64,000 nucleotides of DNA from Botryotinia globosa (taxonomy: Eukaryota > Ascomycota > Leotiomycetes > Helotiales > Sclerotiniaceae): positions 1,860,001 through 1,924,000 of the forward strand of contig RCSZ01000010.1 of NCBI GenBank assembly GCA_014898425.1. Reading direction: 5' to 3'. Below the pieces are notes generated by a model. That model saw nothing but the letters and a program-made list of their open reading frames with translations, did not search any database and was not told the origin of the DNA. Every line of letters begins with the position of its first letter. Position 1 is the first letter of the stretch. The translations under genes were made by a program, and so were the position numbers. Shown piece by piece: positions 1 through 11,183 of this stretch.

Positions 1-1747
1 CAGCTGCACCAATATTGGCCGATCTAGCATTCCCAGCTACTGAGCCAGGGTCGAAGGTCGAAGCAGGCTGGTAAAGACCTCGATTATTTCGTACAGCTTT
101 CCTCGGTATTTGCCGAGGTTGAAGCGTGGGAGAGCCAATCTCTCCCGCGCCGTATTCGCCAGCATAAAGGCTTTCATATCCTCCCGCTGCATTTCCCAAG
201 TCATAATAATGATTTTGGCGATCAGAAAAGTTATGATTTTGATACATTTCTTGTGTGCCTGGATATGCAGTGGCTGCGTTGTAGCCAAGAGACCTGAGGT
301 CTTTTTCCCTCCTCTCATATCTCGAATCTCTACGCCTCCTCCTGCAGCGAATCAAACACCAACTAAGTCCTGCAACGATAGCGATGAATGCAGCGATACC
401 TAATCCAAGTCCTACGCCAAGGGCGACTTTCGAGGAACCCGAGGACGAAGAAGAACTGCTTCGCGCGTTAGCCGCGATATATGCTGGATTGGTGTAGTTC
501 GAAATCCAAGTGGAACTCGTAGCATTGAAAAACATGGGTTGAACAGTTGTATCAACAGCTCTCTTCATGTTTTTGTCGGCTGTTATGTTAAATCCACCTA
601 GTACCATCATAACGTTTCCAGGAAGCATTATTGCACCGTGCCCATAAATACCATCTCCAAATGGTTGATCCACAGGTACCGACCATTTCCATCTACCAGT
701 TCCTCCATAGCCCGTCCCAAGTTCCAGTATAGCAATTTGTGGATCGGCAGCTTGGTTAACGCTACCAACCCATCCGCCCAAAACAATGACTTTAGATCCA
801 TCTTCTGTCAAAATTGCCGTGTGCCCTGAACGACTATCGACACTGGTTACTGAGTGTTTTACTATCAGTTCTGTATTGGAACTCTCTGTTGAGGATGGTG
901 GGTTGATAGTGACAAAGCTCCAGCTCTCCTCTGGAAGACTCCAAATAGCGACTTGGCTCATGTTTATAAATGCGCCTTGTGTATGTCCACCGAGAAGGAT
1001 AAAATTCTGAGTTTGTGTCATAATCCCCGAAGCATTCGAATACGCGGGAAGCAGAGGAGTAATGGTAAATCCTGCCTCAGAAACAGGGGCTCCTCTATTA
1101 GTAGTTAAATCCAAACTGTACGAATCTGTCGATCCAGGTGATATTCGCATCATATGGTTCGTATAGTTGGCGTCCGATTGCCATGTCGATGTATTCGCCG
1201 AGGAACTGGGACACATGCCTCCATAGATATATATATCGGTATATGAAGCATCTGCATTGACTAATGTAGAGAATTGGAATCCACCCGACAAGAATTGCGC
1301 GCCTGCGCGACCAGCAGAGGAGACATCGCTAGCAAGATTAGTCGTCTCTTTCGCCCATGTCCCATTCCCGACCGCCTCATTTCCAGGTGTATAAGTCCAT
1401 AATTCAGTGCTGGCAGATTCCGAACAAGAACCAGTAAGCAATGAAATTTTGCCGTCCGTCCCAATCGTAGGTATAAATGCAGTATTGTTGTCGAGAAACG
1501 AAAGATTAGGTGTGAAGGGTTCTAACGTGAGATTGGAAGCGGACAAGGTTGAAGATATATTCAGAGATAAAAACTCTGGTCGAGTGTCTGATTCGGAGGC
1601 GACGAGGAAGATGAATGCAGTGTCGTTCCTTTGGCTTGCGCTCGACGGAAGAAGTATCGTGGTAGGATTGTATGGTAAGGACTGCGAATTTGCGATAGTT
1701 GTGAGACTTATCAATGTCCAAAGGACCGGCGATAAATCGGGTTTCAT
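1..1747 (-). CDS. Secreted/membrane kelch-repeat (beta-propeller) protein, 3' end cut by window
   Basis: One open exon runs from the ATG at 1747 to base 1 with no stop (about 582 codons), so the C-terminus is missing. Residues 1-20 look like a signal peptide (MKPDLSPVLWTLISLTTIAN). Kelch-type Gly-Gly strands follow: IYGGMC near residue 174, LLGGHTQ near 249, VLGGW near 319 and VLGGF near 381, with many N-x-S/T sites, as expected for an extracellular beta-propeller. A Ser-rich stretch leads into one membrane helix at about 438-462 (KVALGVGLGLGIAAF), a basic stop-transfer cluster (RCRRRRR) and a cytoplasmic Tyr/Gly-rich tail. This is the common fungal design of single-pass kelch/galactose-oxidase-like surface proteins. 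Ligand and function are unknown. Met-Lys-rich codons lie just upstream, but 1747 is the ATG that gives a clean signal peptide. Confidence 0.85.
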   Translation of the reverse strand, partial: MKPDLSPVLWTLISLTTIANSQSLPYNPTTILLPSSASQRNDTAFIFLVASESDTRPEFLSLNISSTLSASNLTLEPFTPNLSFLDNNTAFIPTIGTDGKISLLTGSCSESASTELWTYTPGNEAVGNGTWAKETTNLASDVSSAGRAGAQFLSGGFQFSTLVNADASYTDIYIYGGMCPSSSANTSTWQSDANYTNHMMRISPGSTDSYSLDLTTNRGAPVSEAGFTITPLLPAYSNASGIMTQTQNFILLGGHTQGAFINMSQVAIWSLPEESWSFVTINPPSSTESSNTELIVKHSVTSVDSRSGHTAILTEDGSKVIVLGGWVGSVNQAADPQIAILELGTGYGGTGRWKWSVPVDQPFGDGIYGHGAIMLPGNVMMVLGGFNITADKNMKRAVDTTVQPMFFNATSSTWISNYTNPAYIAANARSSSSSSSGSSKVALGVGLGLGIAAFIAIVAGLSWCLIRCRRRRRDSRYERREKDLRSLGYNAATAYPGTQEMYQNHNFSDRQNHYYDLGNAAGGYESLYAGEYGAGEIGSPTLQPRQIPRKAVRNNRGLYQPASTFDPGSVAGNARSANIGAA

Positions 1748-2307
1748 GCTGGATCTCAATCTGAATGTGAAAATGAAAATGAAAATGAATCTGAGAATGA
1801 AGGTTGAAAGATAAAGATGCTGACGGAGGCTATTCTACTTGTCGAAGTCAATCACATTATTGTCGCCAGTAAGGATTTCGAATTGAGAGTGGAGAGCTGT
1901 GCAGCTCAGCACTGATTCTCCTGACGCCAGCCCTCTTGTCAGTCAGGTTTCAATTGAAGTATGTATGTATGCTGTCGTTCAGATGTAATCTTCGTCTATA
2001 TTGAATAGGTCAGTGATACAAAACATCTTTTTCATCCAGCCCCGTTCTGGCGATAAACACGATAAACACGATCAGCACGATCAACACGAGTTCCAGACCA
2101 GCCATGATTATTATTGACATGAAGGGAACTTTTCCTATTCGTTGACCTAGTGATAACCCGTGATGAGCCATCGATACTGATCCTAGTAGCCTTGGGTGCA
2201 TGTGAGAACAACATTGCGGAAACTTATTTCATCATGATTCATGAGATGCTTTCTTAGCATATATATGTATATACATATACACAATCTACTCATACAACAC
2301 AACAAAC
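1748..2307. other. Intergenic region, divergent promoters
   Basis: No convincing gene. It separates the leftward kelch gene from the rightward DUF1330-like gene. A short degenerate CACGAT/AACACGAT repeat lies near 2055-2090. The bases just before 2308 are A/C-rich (ACAACACAACAAAC), typical of a fungal 5' leader. Confidence 0.6.
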
Positions 2308-3096
2308 ATGCCAGCCTGCACACTTCATCTACTTTCTCTCTCCGTCACCATTCCCCATTTCCTCTCGGCCCTTTCAACGACTTCTCTCACCCCACTCACA
2401 ATTGGGCGCGTGGTGCGTTGGATCGTTCTTCCGACATCGATATCCATCGACCCACTTATCGCACGTAATATCCACTGGGATATTCTGATCATCTTGCCCA
2501 ATACAGACATTCTTCCAGTCTCACTGCAAAAGCTTATCCTTCATCAATGGCAGGTGACGGCAGGAATACCTTCACGATTACTCCATGATTTTGCGTCGAA
2601 GAATAGAAGACTGCTTGATCCACGACCTGAAGACACACCGCCCCTAACAGGAAGCCTAAACAACTATCACGCAAAAGCTTCAGCTCAATCCCTCGAGCTA
2701 TCTCCTCCATTACTGGAATGGATCAAAACTTATACAAATCAAGAAGGGCGAGGTGCAGTTTCTATGCTCAATCTGCTCGCATTCAAACCTGGGCTCAAAG
2801 AGGAATATTTGAAATATGGAGCCGAATTCGCAAAATCCATTGGTTCAAAACGAGGTGGGATTGCCAAAATAGTAGGAACTGTGATACATGAGGGAGATTC
2901 AACAGAAAGAGGTGAATGGGATGAAGTTGCCGTGGCACATTATCCGAGTATTGAACATTTTGCAGATATGTTGGCTAGTGAAGATTACCAGGAAGTAAAT
3001 CACAGGCATAGGGTGGGAAGTTTGAAGGACACTTTCATTCTTTGCACAACAGAATTGGATATGCCTGGATGGGGCAAGAACGAGTCGAAATTATAA
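2308..3096 (+). CDS. DUF1330-like (dimeric alpha/beta barrel) protein
   Basis: Single-exon ORF of 262 codons starting at an ATG in good context (AACAAACATGC). The N-terminal 120 residues are hydrophobic and Ile/Leu-rich (LHLLSLS, RNIHWDILIILP) and resemble the fungal N-terminal extension of this family. The C-terminal part from about residue 150 (VSMLNLLAFKPG, then a Lys/Gly loop, DEVAVAHYPSIEHFADML and a HRHRVGSLKDTFIL strand) has the pattern of DUF1330-type ferredoxin-like barrels. These often form dimers and resemble EthD or antibiotic monooxygenase folds. No catalytic residue can be assigned and the function is unknown. The gene is convergent with the pirin gene downstream. Confidence 0.72.
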   Translation: MPACTLHLLSLSVTIPHFLSALSTTSLTPLTIGRVVRWIVLPTSISIDPLIARNIHWDILIILPNTDILPVSLQKLILHQWQVTAGIPSRLLHDFASKNRRLLDPRPEDTPPLTGSLNNYHAKASAQSLELSPPLLEWIKTYTNQEGRGAVSMLNLLAFKPGLKEEYLKYGAEFAKSIGSKRGGIAKIVGTVIHEGDSTERGEWDEVAVAHYPSIEHFADMLASEDYQEVNHRHRVGSLKDTFILCTTELDMPGWGKNESKL

Positions 3097-3463
3097 GTGT
3101 GGGAAGTTGAGACAAAAGTTCGCTTTTGCAGTCAGCTGAATCTGTCTGGAAGATTGATCCATTGCCAAAATTCCGACTTTTGTTGCTATGTCATAGGTGT
3201 AGATAACAAGTGCATCACTTTTCACATCAGACTGCACAATAATTTTTGACGATGAGAAAACTCAAGTTTTCAAACCCTTCAATTATCGTAGAAGACATGA
3301 GAGGCTGAGAGGCTGAGATTCTTCCAACAGAGCACTCTGAAATATGTGCAGTAACGCCGAGGTCACTGAGAGCTTGTAACTTTAGGCAATCAAAATTAAG
3401 ATCTTGAAATGCATGCTAAATAGGTATCAATATATACAACCGGAATTTACCAAAAGAAAACGT
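3097..3463. other. Convergent intergenic region
   Basis: Holds the 3' ends of the DUF1330-like gene (+) and the pirin gene (-). I see no gene or repeat. Confidence 0.5.
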
Positions 3464-4562
3464 CTAATCGCTGTCCAACACAATAACTTCCGCCTCGGCC
3501 TCACCGATGCTTTCGACGCCCAGAATGTCTCCTGCCTTGACACCTTCAACAAACGCTCCATCACCCTCCGAAAGAACAGCTCCTTCTCTACCGTCCAATC
3601 TGATTTTTGCGTTGCCTCCCTTGGTCATGGGAACGTGGATATAGACTTTTCTGTTCTCGGCACTCTTTGTTGCCCCTCCACCAACGGTCCATTTGAACCT
3701 CTTGTCCACTCCAATGATTCCAGCAGCCATGACAAAATCGGCATGTATAGGTATAGTATCTGGGAGTGTTGGTTCTGCAGCTTTTTCCTCTTCTGCAGAA
3801 GCACCGGGACCAGCTTTCAATGGCGAGAGAATTGGCAAGAACGCTGATCGCTTAGCGTCTTCAGGGAAAGTTTTTGTATGGTATCGCGGAGTGAGTGATC
3901 TAGCCCAGGGAAGAGCCCAAATTTGAAGGAAGTGAACTTCCTCCTTTGATTCATTTTGTTCCGAGTGGGCAATGCCTGCAAAGTATCTAGTTAGCAGAAA
4001 TTCTAATCATTCAAGAAAATGTGTACATACCACTTCCACCAGTTGTGAACTGAACATCGCCCCTCTTCATTCTGTAAAAGTCATCTCCCTCTTTTCCCTC
4101 AGCTCCCTTCTTGATCATACTATCTCTGTGAGTCAATTCTCCACTCAGAATATAACTGAAGATCTCGGCATCGCGATGAGGATGTGTAGGGAATCCTGTG
4201 CCACCAGCGACACGATCTTCGTTGAGAACTCGCAAACTCCCAAAGTTTTGGAATTGGCTGTCATAGTAGTTTGCGAAACTAAATGTATGGTACGAGTTGA
4301 GCCATCCGTGATCAGCATGACCACGAGCAGAGGATCTTCGAGGGGTAATTTTAGCGTGTGAAAGTGCTTTAGACATTGTTGACTTGATAGCAGATGAGGT
4401 GCTCATAGAAGATTGAGTTGTAAGCGAGGCTGTTTGTATATCAATCGCTGATCTGTTGTTCGTGAACAATTGAAAGATCTGTGATAGTGAAGTACTACTG
4501 TTGTAGAAGAGTATTGAAATTGATGCAATGAAAATAGAGGACAAGAGAATGAAGAGCTTCAT
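3464..4562 (-). CDS. Pirin-family protein (bicupin)
   Basis: Two exons, 4562-4031 and 3975-3464, joined over a 55-nt GTATGT...GCAG intron, give 347 aa. The pirin N-domain is clear: HGWLNSYHTFSFANYYD, LRVLNEDRVAGGTGF, then THPHRDAEIFSYILSGEL. The metal-binding set of human pirin (H56, H58, H101, E103) is matched by the HPH motif and by the IAHSE motif that spans the splice junction. The C-terminal second cupin ends in DILGVESI. Pirins are Fe-dependent bicupins, with quercetinase activity in some members and nuclear cofactor roles in others. An unusual feature is an N-terminal extension of about 70 residues beginning with a hydrophobic helix (MKLFILLSSIFIASISILFY), suggesting membrane or organelle targeting. 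An internal Met (MSKALSHAK) could start the classical short form. Confidence 0.9.
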
Positions 4563-5090
4563 ATATAGACTTCCGGCACGTTTGCTGGAATATGAGAGAT
4601 GAGAAAAGGTATACTTTACATGAAGATGAGGAAATGATTACTTATTGATTTGAGATTTATTTCTTTGATGATTTTTAACTTACTGATAGCCATTGGGCTA
4701 GTCGCTGTGGATTGTTTTTTGATGCTGATGAAGGTATTGTCAGCAACTTATTCAGCAGACTAACGACGGAGGCGCTAGTTGCATTGGGCTAGCCCGTCGA
4801 GCATCTTTAATGATATCATCGAGCACGTGGGTACGCGACCTGAGACAAAGTCACGTTCATTCACATCACGTCGGCCACAATAGTCCATTCAACTTGTAAA
4901 CAAATAGTTTATCATTACCATTATCGCTCAACGTTCTTGATGCACCTGAGTGGAGGCAAGTCGCCTAGATTATCTTGTTCGATGTTCTGCTAACACTTAT
5001 GATAGCTTTTCAGACGTTGAAAACTTGAATGATATAACAGTGTTGCTGTTCATTCTTGATATCTGTAGAAGAGCCAGCTCGTGATCATTC
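4563..5090. promoter_or_regulatory. Divergent promoter region with a duplicated CCAAT-containing 11-mer
   Basis: The pirin (-) and the 2OG-like gene (+) diverge from here. The 11-mer CATTGGGCTAG occurs twice, at 4691-4701 and 4782-4792, on the same strand. Each copy contains ATTGG, the reverse of a CCAAT box, so these may be HAP-complex sites. The pairing is seen in the sequence; the binding is inference. Confidence 0.4.
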
Positions 5091-8000
5091 ATGCCTGGTG
5101 ATCCTGAAATTTGGGAGGTCAGCGATGACTCCTCCGCGTCGGGAACGGATACGGAGAATGATTCACTTCCTACTGTCGATAGACCTCGCGGTAACTTGAG
5201 TGCAGCTTTGGTGAAAACCCAACCGGGCGTGGTGGTTCTTGATGATGACAGAGTAGGAGAATACCAAGAAGATGCATTTGTGAAATTGAAAACAAATCTG
5301 CGAGACCATTTTGATTTTTCGAGTATTGGTACTTCATTCTTCCACCAGGGTATTTTACCGAATGCACCCAATCCAGGGGTCTCTGTTCACGGCTATGGAA
5401 CAATTGGATTCCCACTCACTGAGCATGACTTTGAAAGAATAGTGGCAGCAAGCGGTTCAGAACCTGGCGAGTTCCCTGAAAACACGCTTACTCCATCCCA
5501 TGTATATACCATTTCCGGCAACAAGATATCTACGAGAAACCCCGCTTGGACATCAGCAATTCAATCGATAGTGGAAAAAGTGAAGATTGAGTTGGGATTG
5601 GAGAATAAGAGCGCTCATGCAGAATTGTGTGCTCTCGTGTATCACTCGCCTGGAGCTACCGCAGAGATTATCAAGTAAGTTCTGGAATCGCCTCAATTTC
5701 ACTGGGTTTTAAAAATATATGTAGCTCAGTCCGGATGCCTTCTAGGCAAAATTTTGCAGTATTAGACATCATTCTACCATCTGTCAGAGGAAGCGAAAAC
5801 TTTATTCTTGAACACAATGGGAAGAGAGTCCAGTTTCAGAACGACGGATGCTCAGAATGGGACTGCTCCTTTCTTTCATGGGTTGTGATGCCCTTCTTGC
5901 GTTTCCAGTAACCTAAACTAACTAGTCCAAAGTTTACAGATGTATTGGTGAAGAGTTCACCATTATCTTCAGGCCACCGTCTTATTCTCAGATATGATCT
6001 TCAGCATACCTTGCCAGGGGAGACTAGTGAGTGTAACCCAATCATTTAATGTCCTATTCAAAGTCTCTCATTGAACCTATCTCTTCAATATCATACTCTT
6101 ACTAAAACAAGAGAAATAATGAAACTAAGAGTCCAAACATCTTCTGACGTAACATATCCTAGGTTCTGCTACAGCTTTAGGAGCCTCATTATCTAATCTA
6201 AAAAGCATATTGGAACCCTGGATACGAGACGCTATGTTAGTCCCTAAAAATGTATTGGGATATGTGCTTTCAAAAGAAGACCAATCTGATATGTCCCCTC
6301 AAAAGCTCTGCGGAAACGATCGTCTTGTTTTCAACCAGCTCAAGGAATTCTGCACGGGAAGTAGTTTCGAGCTCTACCTGTCAATATTAGAGAAAAAAGC
6401 CAGTGGCCCAACTGTCCCAACTGGATATGACGTTTATGGTAACTATGATTCAGACGAGGAACATGAAATGGAGGAAGTTGAGGAGGAATCGTTACACATC
6501 ACCAAGCTTGTAAATCTTGACGGTGAAGCGCTGCGTGCAAATGTTGCTATTATTGATGGAGAAAACCTCATTAATGATGATCCTTTCGATGGGGCCAGCA
6601 CTGATGAAGAGGACTACGAGGAAGGAGAAGTGACAAAATATTATCGTGCTTCTGTAAGTTCACTTGCTAATACCTAATTACAGAGAGTTGAACGGCTGAC
6701 AGCGCGAAGATGATAGTCCTCATACCTCGAGCTTCTCGATTTCAATTCATATTAGGCAAATTAGATAGATGGGACAGCGACGGAAACGAATGTGTCCTCA
6801 AGTATATAGCAGATTTGGGGGAGATCACTTCCGAATCCCCTGCCGCTGACCGGGAGGACATGAAAAAAGTATGCGAGACAGTACTTGCGAAAAGCGAAAG
6901 AGATTGGCCGACTAATGTTCTGTCGGGTTTCTCGCATAAGGTGTATCTGTTGGTAATCAGCTCAATAATAGACCTTGGGGACAAAGTTCTTCTTGAACAC
7001 GCGTTACCAACTTGCTTCTCAGGTCCTGAATATCAGCCGTTACTAGCTAAATTGAGAGAGGCAAAGGGACCTTTATGGATAATGGCTAGGTATGTTTCAA
7101 CCAGAAGTGGCAATACTGGCTCGCTAATGGTGTTATCAGAGCTGAATCATATATTTCTACGATCCCAACTCTCGATAATCGGTGCAAAGCGATTGAAAAT
7201 CTATCTCAATATCAAGTGGAGACTGATTGGTCCTCCAATCAATATGAATTAGCATTATCAGCATGTGCGCCATCTCTGAGTGTATCCGATGTGGCACAAT
7301 TGATTCAAGTAGCAAGCGTATTTTCTGAGAAACAGATCATTGAAATGTATGCTCATCATGATTCTTTATCGAGGAACTCCACTAATTGACGACAGTTTCC
7401 TCCCAGCCATCAAACCTTGTCTGAATAAGCAACGAATGCTGTGCTCAATCTTGACGCATATCTCAAGAAGTCTTTTATTGAGCGAATACACACCACAGCC
7501 ACTTGATCTGGTGTTTAAAAAGATATTATCCACTAATATTGATGGATTGGAGATAGGGAATGTCAGAGACTGGCCGGACGATATTCCATCAGCAGAAGAC
7601 GAAGCTGGCTACCATGCCAAATACCGACTAGCTAGAACGTGGCAACAGCGGAAGTACCGAAGTATAGCTCTCGTTATTTGTTGCGCTTGCCAGAAAGAGA
7701 TGTCCCTCGAGATCGAGCATCTCTTCAGAGGAGTTTGCGACCAAGCTCAATCTGCGAAATGGGCTTCTTTTAATGACACATTCATGCCATTCCTCGAAGC
7801 TCTTGCTAATTCTATACGCAAAGTTGTCCCAACCGCATTTAAAGCACCATCATTCAAGCAATTTTTTCAGACCATTGTCAGCTCGTATCTCATACGTCAT
7901 CATGCAGAAAAACCTGTCAAACCCGTCAGATGGACTCGCGACATTCGAGGATGCAACTCGAACTGCAAAGATTGCAAATTACTAGATGAAGCTTTATTGG

Positions 8001-8551
8001 ACCCTACAAGACAAAAGCATGTGTTCCAATTGAATGCACAACGAAGACAGCATTTAGAATATCAAGTTTCCTCAGATATACAAAATGGGCTCATCAAGAC
8101 TTCTGTGGTGAAAGATCGTAGCCCCCATGGTTTGGTCATAGAAAAGACTGGCGATGTTTTCGCCCACAAATTCCGCAATTGGTCCTTGGCGACAAGAGAA
8201 TCAATGCTACGTATCGAAATGCTGGGTGGAGATGTGATAGAAATTTTGTCAGAGGAGCATTTAGGGACGTCATTACTTGGCATGGCAAAAGTATCCGATG
8301 ATAATATTCAGCAGGCCAAGAACGACATCGCTACAATCATATCTAAACACCGAGCCACTTCAGAACTCCAAAAGTCTTCTTCATCCGAGACTTTGACTTC
8401 CACCAGCGGTAATAGGATTGGCGGTATTGGCATGGACGAGAAGAGAGGCTTCGCTTCAGATGTTTCTGCCACCAGTGGCCATTTTATATCTGATGAAACA
8501 CAAGCAAAGCGACTTCCAGCATGGAATCAATGGCGAGAGCCCACCAAGTAA
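5091..8551 (+). CDS. Large 2OG-Fe(II) oxygenase-like protein, probably inactive
   Basis: Seven exons: 5091-5674, 5725-5881, 5933-6026, 6163-6653, 6710-7089, 7140-7346 and 7396-8551 (3069 nt, 1022 aa). All junctions keep frame; two introns end in AAG. Residues about 180-290 follow the fungal prolyl-4-hydroxylase-like double-stranded beta-helix: AELCALVYHSPGA, LDIILPS, then SWFTDVLVKS and SGHRLILRYDL. In active relatives these positions read about LYEKGS, PHTDTEK, TLVIALPS, WYSDVTHEV and SGYRWVLTYNL. Here the HxD pair is replaced (NSVRMPS) and the distal His is lost (DVLVKS), while the 2OG-binding Arg region (GHR) remains. An acidic linker follows (DSDEEHEMEEVEEE, TDEEDYEEGE), then an alpha-helical region and a C-terminal C-x3-C-x2-C motif (CNSNCKDC). 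I infer a pseudoenzyme or scaffold. The exon model is hand-made. Confidence 0.75.
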
Positions 8552-9549
8552 TGACTTTGCTATTCGATTATAAGTGTTGTTGGCATCAGGACGAATCACG
8601 GTTGAATACCCAGGACTCGTAAGTAAAGTCGCATGCAAGACGACCAACGTTATGTCAATCTCAAGGTTGATGATTTCACGAGCCAATCTGGATAAATGAC
8701 CCATTCTACAAACGGTATCCTCGCCATTTCTGATCATAACCTAACTCTGGCGGGGACATTTTTTTATTAGCCACATAGTATATGTTAGTAGAAGGAGGGT
8801 ATAAAGTAATATCACTTAGACATCGAATTTGGGCAGGAAGCGTAGTTTAAGAAATTAGCTAGCTCCATTGTGTAAGCTATGACGCAACTAAATTACCATA
8901 CAAGGTCATGCCACCCAAAGAGAAGTTGTTATAATAGAATAATGCATTTATTACCACTTATTATAGTCGTCGATGAGAGATTCTGATGAATTCTCGGTTT
9001 ACAGTAGGAAGTGGAGTGCCGATCAAAGTTGATTGAAACCCGTTGCTGGCCTTGGAAGTGAGATTGTTGGGATAGTTGATGATTCTCTAGGTATAGGATA
9101 GGGAGTGGTCCATCTAAAAGCTATTACTCCATGTATGATTTCGCCCAAGAAGATGAATTGTTAATGGGAATATAAGAATAGCAATCAGGTTTGTTATCAA
9201 ACAGAACAGTACTCAAGGGATGAAATTGGGAGAATCGTTGAGGAAAGCCAGTGAACTGTCCACAAGTCAAGCAATGTAACTGGAATCACGAATCACAAAG
9301 TCATGTCATAGATTCACAGGTATCAAATTGGTTCAACAATAACTGCTTTTCAATTAAGATTAAAAATCACAAAAATGCCTCGTCTGCCCATCTCCAATAT
9401 AATGCAAACACCATCTTAGAGACGTGTTGCTGTCGAATCGAAATAACCCCCAAACCAAACATGCAAGCCGCGATGAATAAGAAATAAAAATAAAGCCCAA
9501 TGGTCCCGCAGACAAACGAAGAGACTGATTAAGTATACTAATACTCAAT
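8552..9549. other. Convergent intergenic region, about 1 kb
   Basis: Presumed 3' UTRs of the 2OG-like gene (+) and the GPI-protein gene (-). Short A/T runs occur, for example near 8760. I see no gene, repeat or RNA. Confidence 0.5.
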
Positions 9550-11183
9550 CTACAAGACGTTGGCAATGGCGAAGACGGCCGCAAGGAATCCCCATGCGGA
9601 GATAGCAATGCTGGATCCAGCACCGGTGAATTGCTCAACACCAGATGCGTCTCCGGTGGAGACCTCTGGGACGAACGACTCGTCAGTGGCATCGCTAGCG
9701 GCGACTGGAGTACCGGAGGCGGCGGGATCGGCAGCGACGGCAGCGGCCTTGCTTCCGAACCATGATCCCCATCCATTGCTGTTGCTGCCGAAGTTGAGTC
9801 CCAAGTTCTTGTTCTATTTAGCTTAGTAGCTGTTTATAATAAGGGGTCATGCTTATGGAATCTCAGCAAATGAGTGCACTTACGATGTTAGCATTAGCGT
9901 TGCCATTGATGTTAACATTCTCGTTCTTGTTGATGTTGGCCTATTACGAATGAGTTGTCAGCATAACAAGAAGCTTTTCGTGAAACGGAGTGTTGAAGAT
10001 GGAAAGGAATTTAGAGAGCTGGAATTCTCTTACATTCAAGTTCTTGTTCTCATTCTTGTTCTCATTTTCGTTCTCATTCTCATTCTTATTGCCATTGAGG
10101 TTACCGTTGCCCTATAACATGATCAGTCGGTCTGTTAAGCTTTTCAGAGTAAATTGCAGAAAGTTGAGAGTGTTAACTTGAAGAGAACTCTTGGGTCGCA
10201 AAATTGAATATTCTTACGTTGCCATTTCCGTTGCCATTCCCATTTCCGTTTCCGTTTCCGCTCTGATTGCCGTTTCCTTCTGGGCGTCCGCCTCCTGATG
10301 GGCCGCCAGTTGATGGGCCTCCAGTTGCTGGGCCACCAGTTGCTGGGCCAGTTGCACCACCTTCCTCTGCGGGAGCACCTCCTTTTGGTCCCTTTGGCTT
10401 GTGGGGAGATTGACCTGGTGGGCAAACACAGTTTCCGTCAATGTCTTGATAGTTGGCACCGATTGCGGGGCCAGCATAGGAGACGGCTCCCCATGGGCCT
10501 GCAGCAGATCCGGCACCGCCAGCAGCATTGATACCGACTTGAGTGGCATCAACAGATGCTGATGCAGCGGCTTCTTCTGGCTTGGTTGGCTTTGGCTTTG
10601 GCTTCCATCCTCCTGCGGCGTTCTGTGCCTCGGGACCTCCCTCCTCGCTCTCCTCTCCACCACCTTGTCGCTTCCATGGTTTCTTAGGAGGAGTAGTGTC
10701 AACGATATGGGTGAATGATGTACCACTGTCTGAGTTGGCACCTTGTTCCTCTGGAAATCAACATATCAGTTTTAGTTCAAAGCAGAAGAAAAAGGAGTCC
10801 CTTACGACTGGTAGCAGCAGTCAAAGATGGCGCGTTAGTGCCATCATCTGGGTAACATTGGCAAACTGATTGTTGATTTGCTCCGGAGTTTGATGATCCG
10901 TAAGCCTCGGCGATTGTAGTCTCTTTTGATGGTGGTGGGGGGTTCCATCCTGCTGTTATTAGCACGTCGAATCATAAATTTCTCGCCATTTAAAACACTT
11001 ACCACCTTGAGCACCATTGTTTCCACCTGTAGGGCCGTTGTTACCACCTTGAGCACCATTGTTTCCACCTGAAGGGCCGTTGTTTCCAACATCAGTGCCC
11101 CCAGGTCCACGAATTGGTCCTCCTTGAGCAGCAGCGAGATGGGCCGTAGCCAAAAGAATTGAAAGAATTGCTTGGCTCTTCAT
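9550..11183 (-). CDS. GPI-anchored, Asn/Gly-rich low-complexity cell-surface protein
   Basis: Six exons: 11183-11003, 10952-10806, 10750-10218, 10111-10034, 9940-9884 and 9813-9550 (1260 nt, 419 aa). The start is the only ATG of the leader (MKSQAILSILLATAHLAAAQ, a signal peptide cut near AAA/Q). Next come GNNGxxGG repeats, a short Cys pair (VCQCYPD), a WKRQGGGEE site where Kex2 could cut, a Lys-Pro block, a second Cys pair (GNCVCPPGQ), ATGGP repeats and a long (G/N)(N/K/E) region. The C-terminus (TGAGSSIAISAWGFLAAVF) has a small-residue omega site followed by a hydrophobic tail, as expected for a GPI signal. The three introns in the Asn-rich part are phase 0 and lie inside the repeat. It probably becomes linked to the wall or plasma membrane. 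No enzymatic domain is seen. Confidence 0.85.

Noticed and set aside
10214..10741. Alternative frame through the GPI-protein exon, Gln/Pro/Ser-rich
   Set aside because: Shadow of the repeat-rich exon; only the other frame joins the signal peptide and GPI tail.
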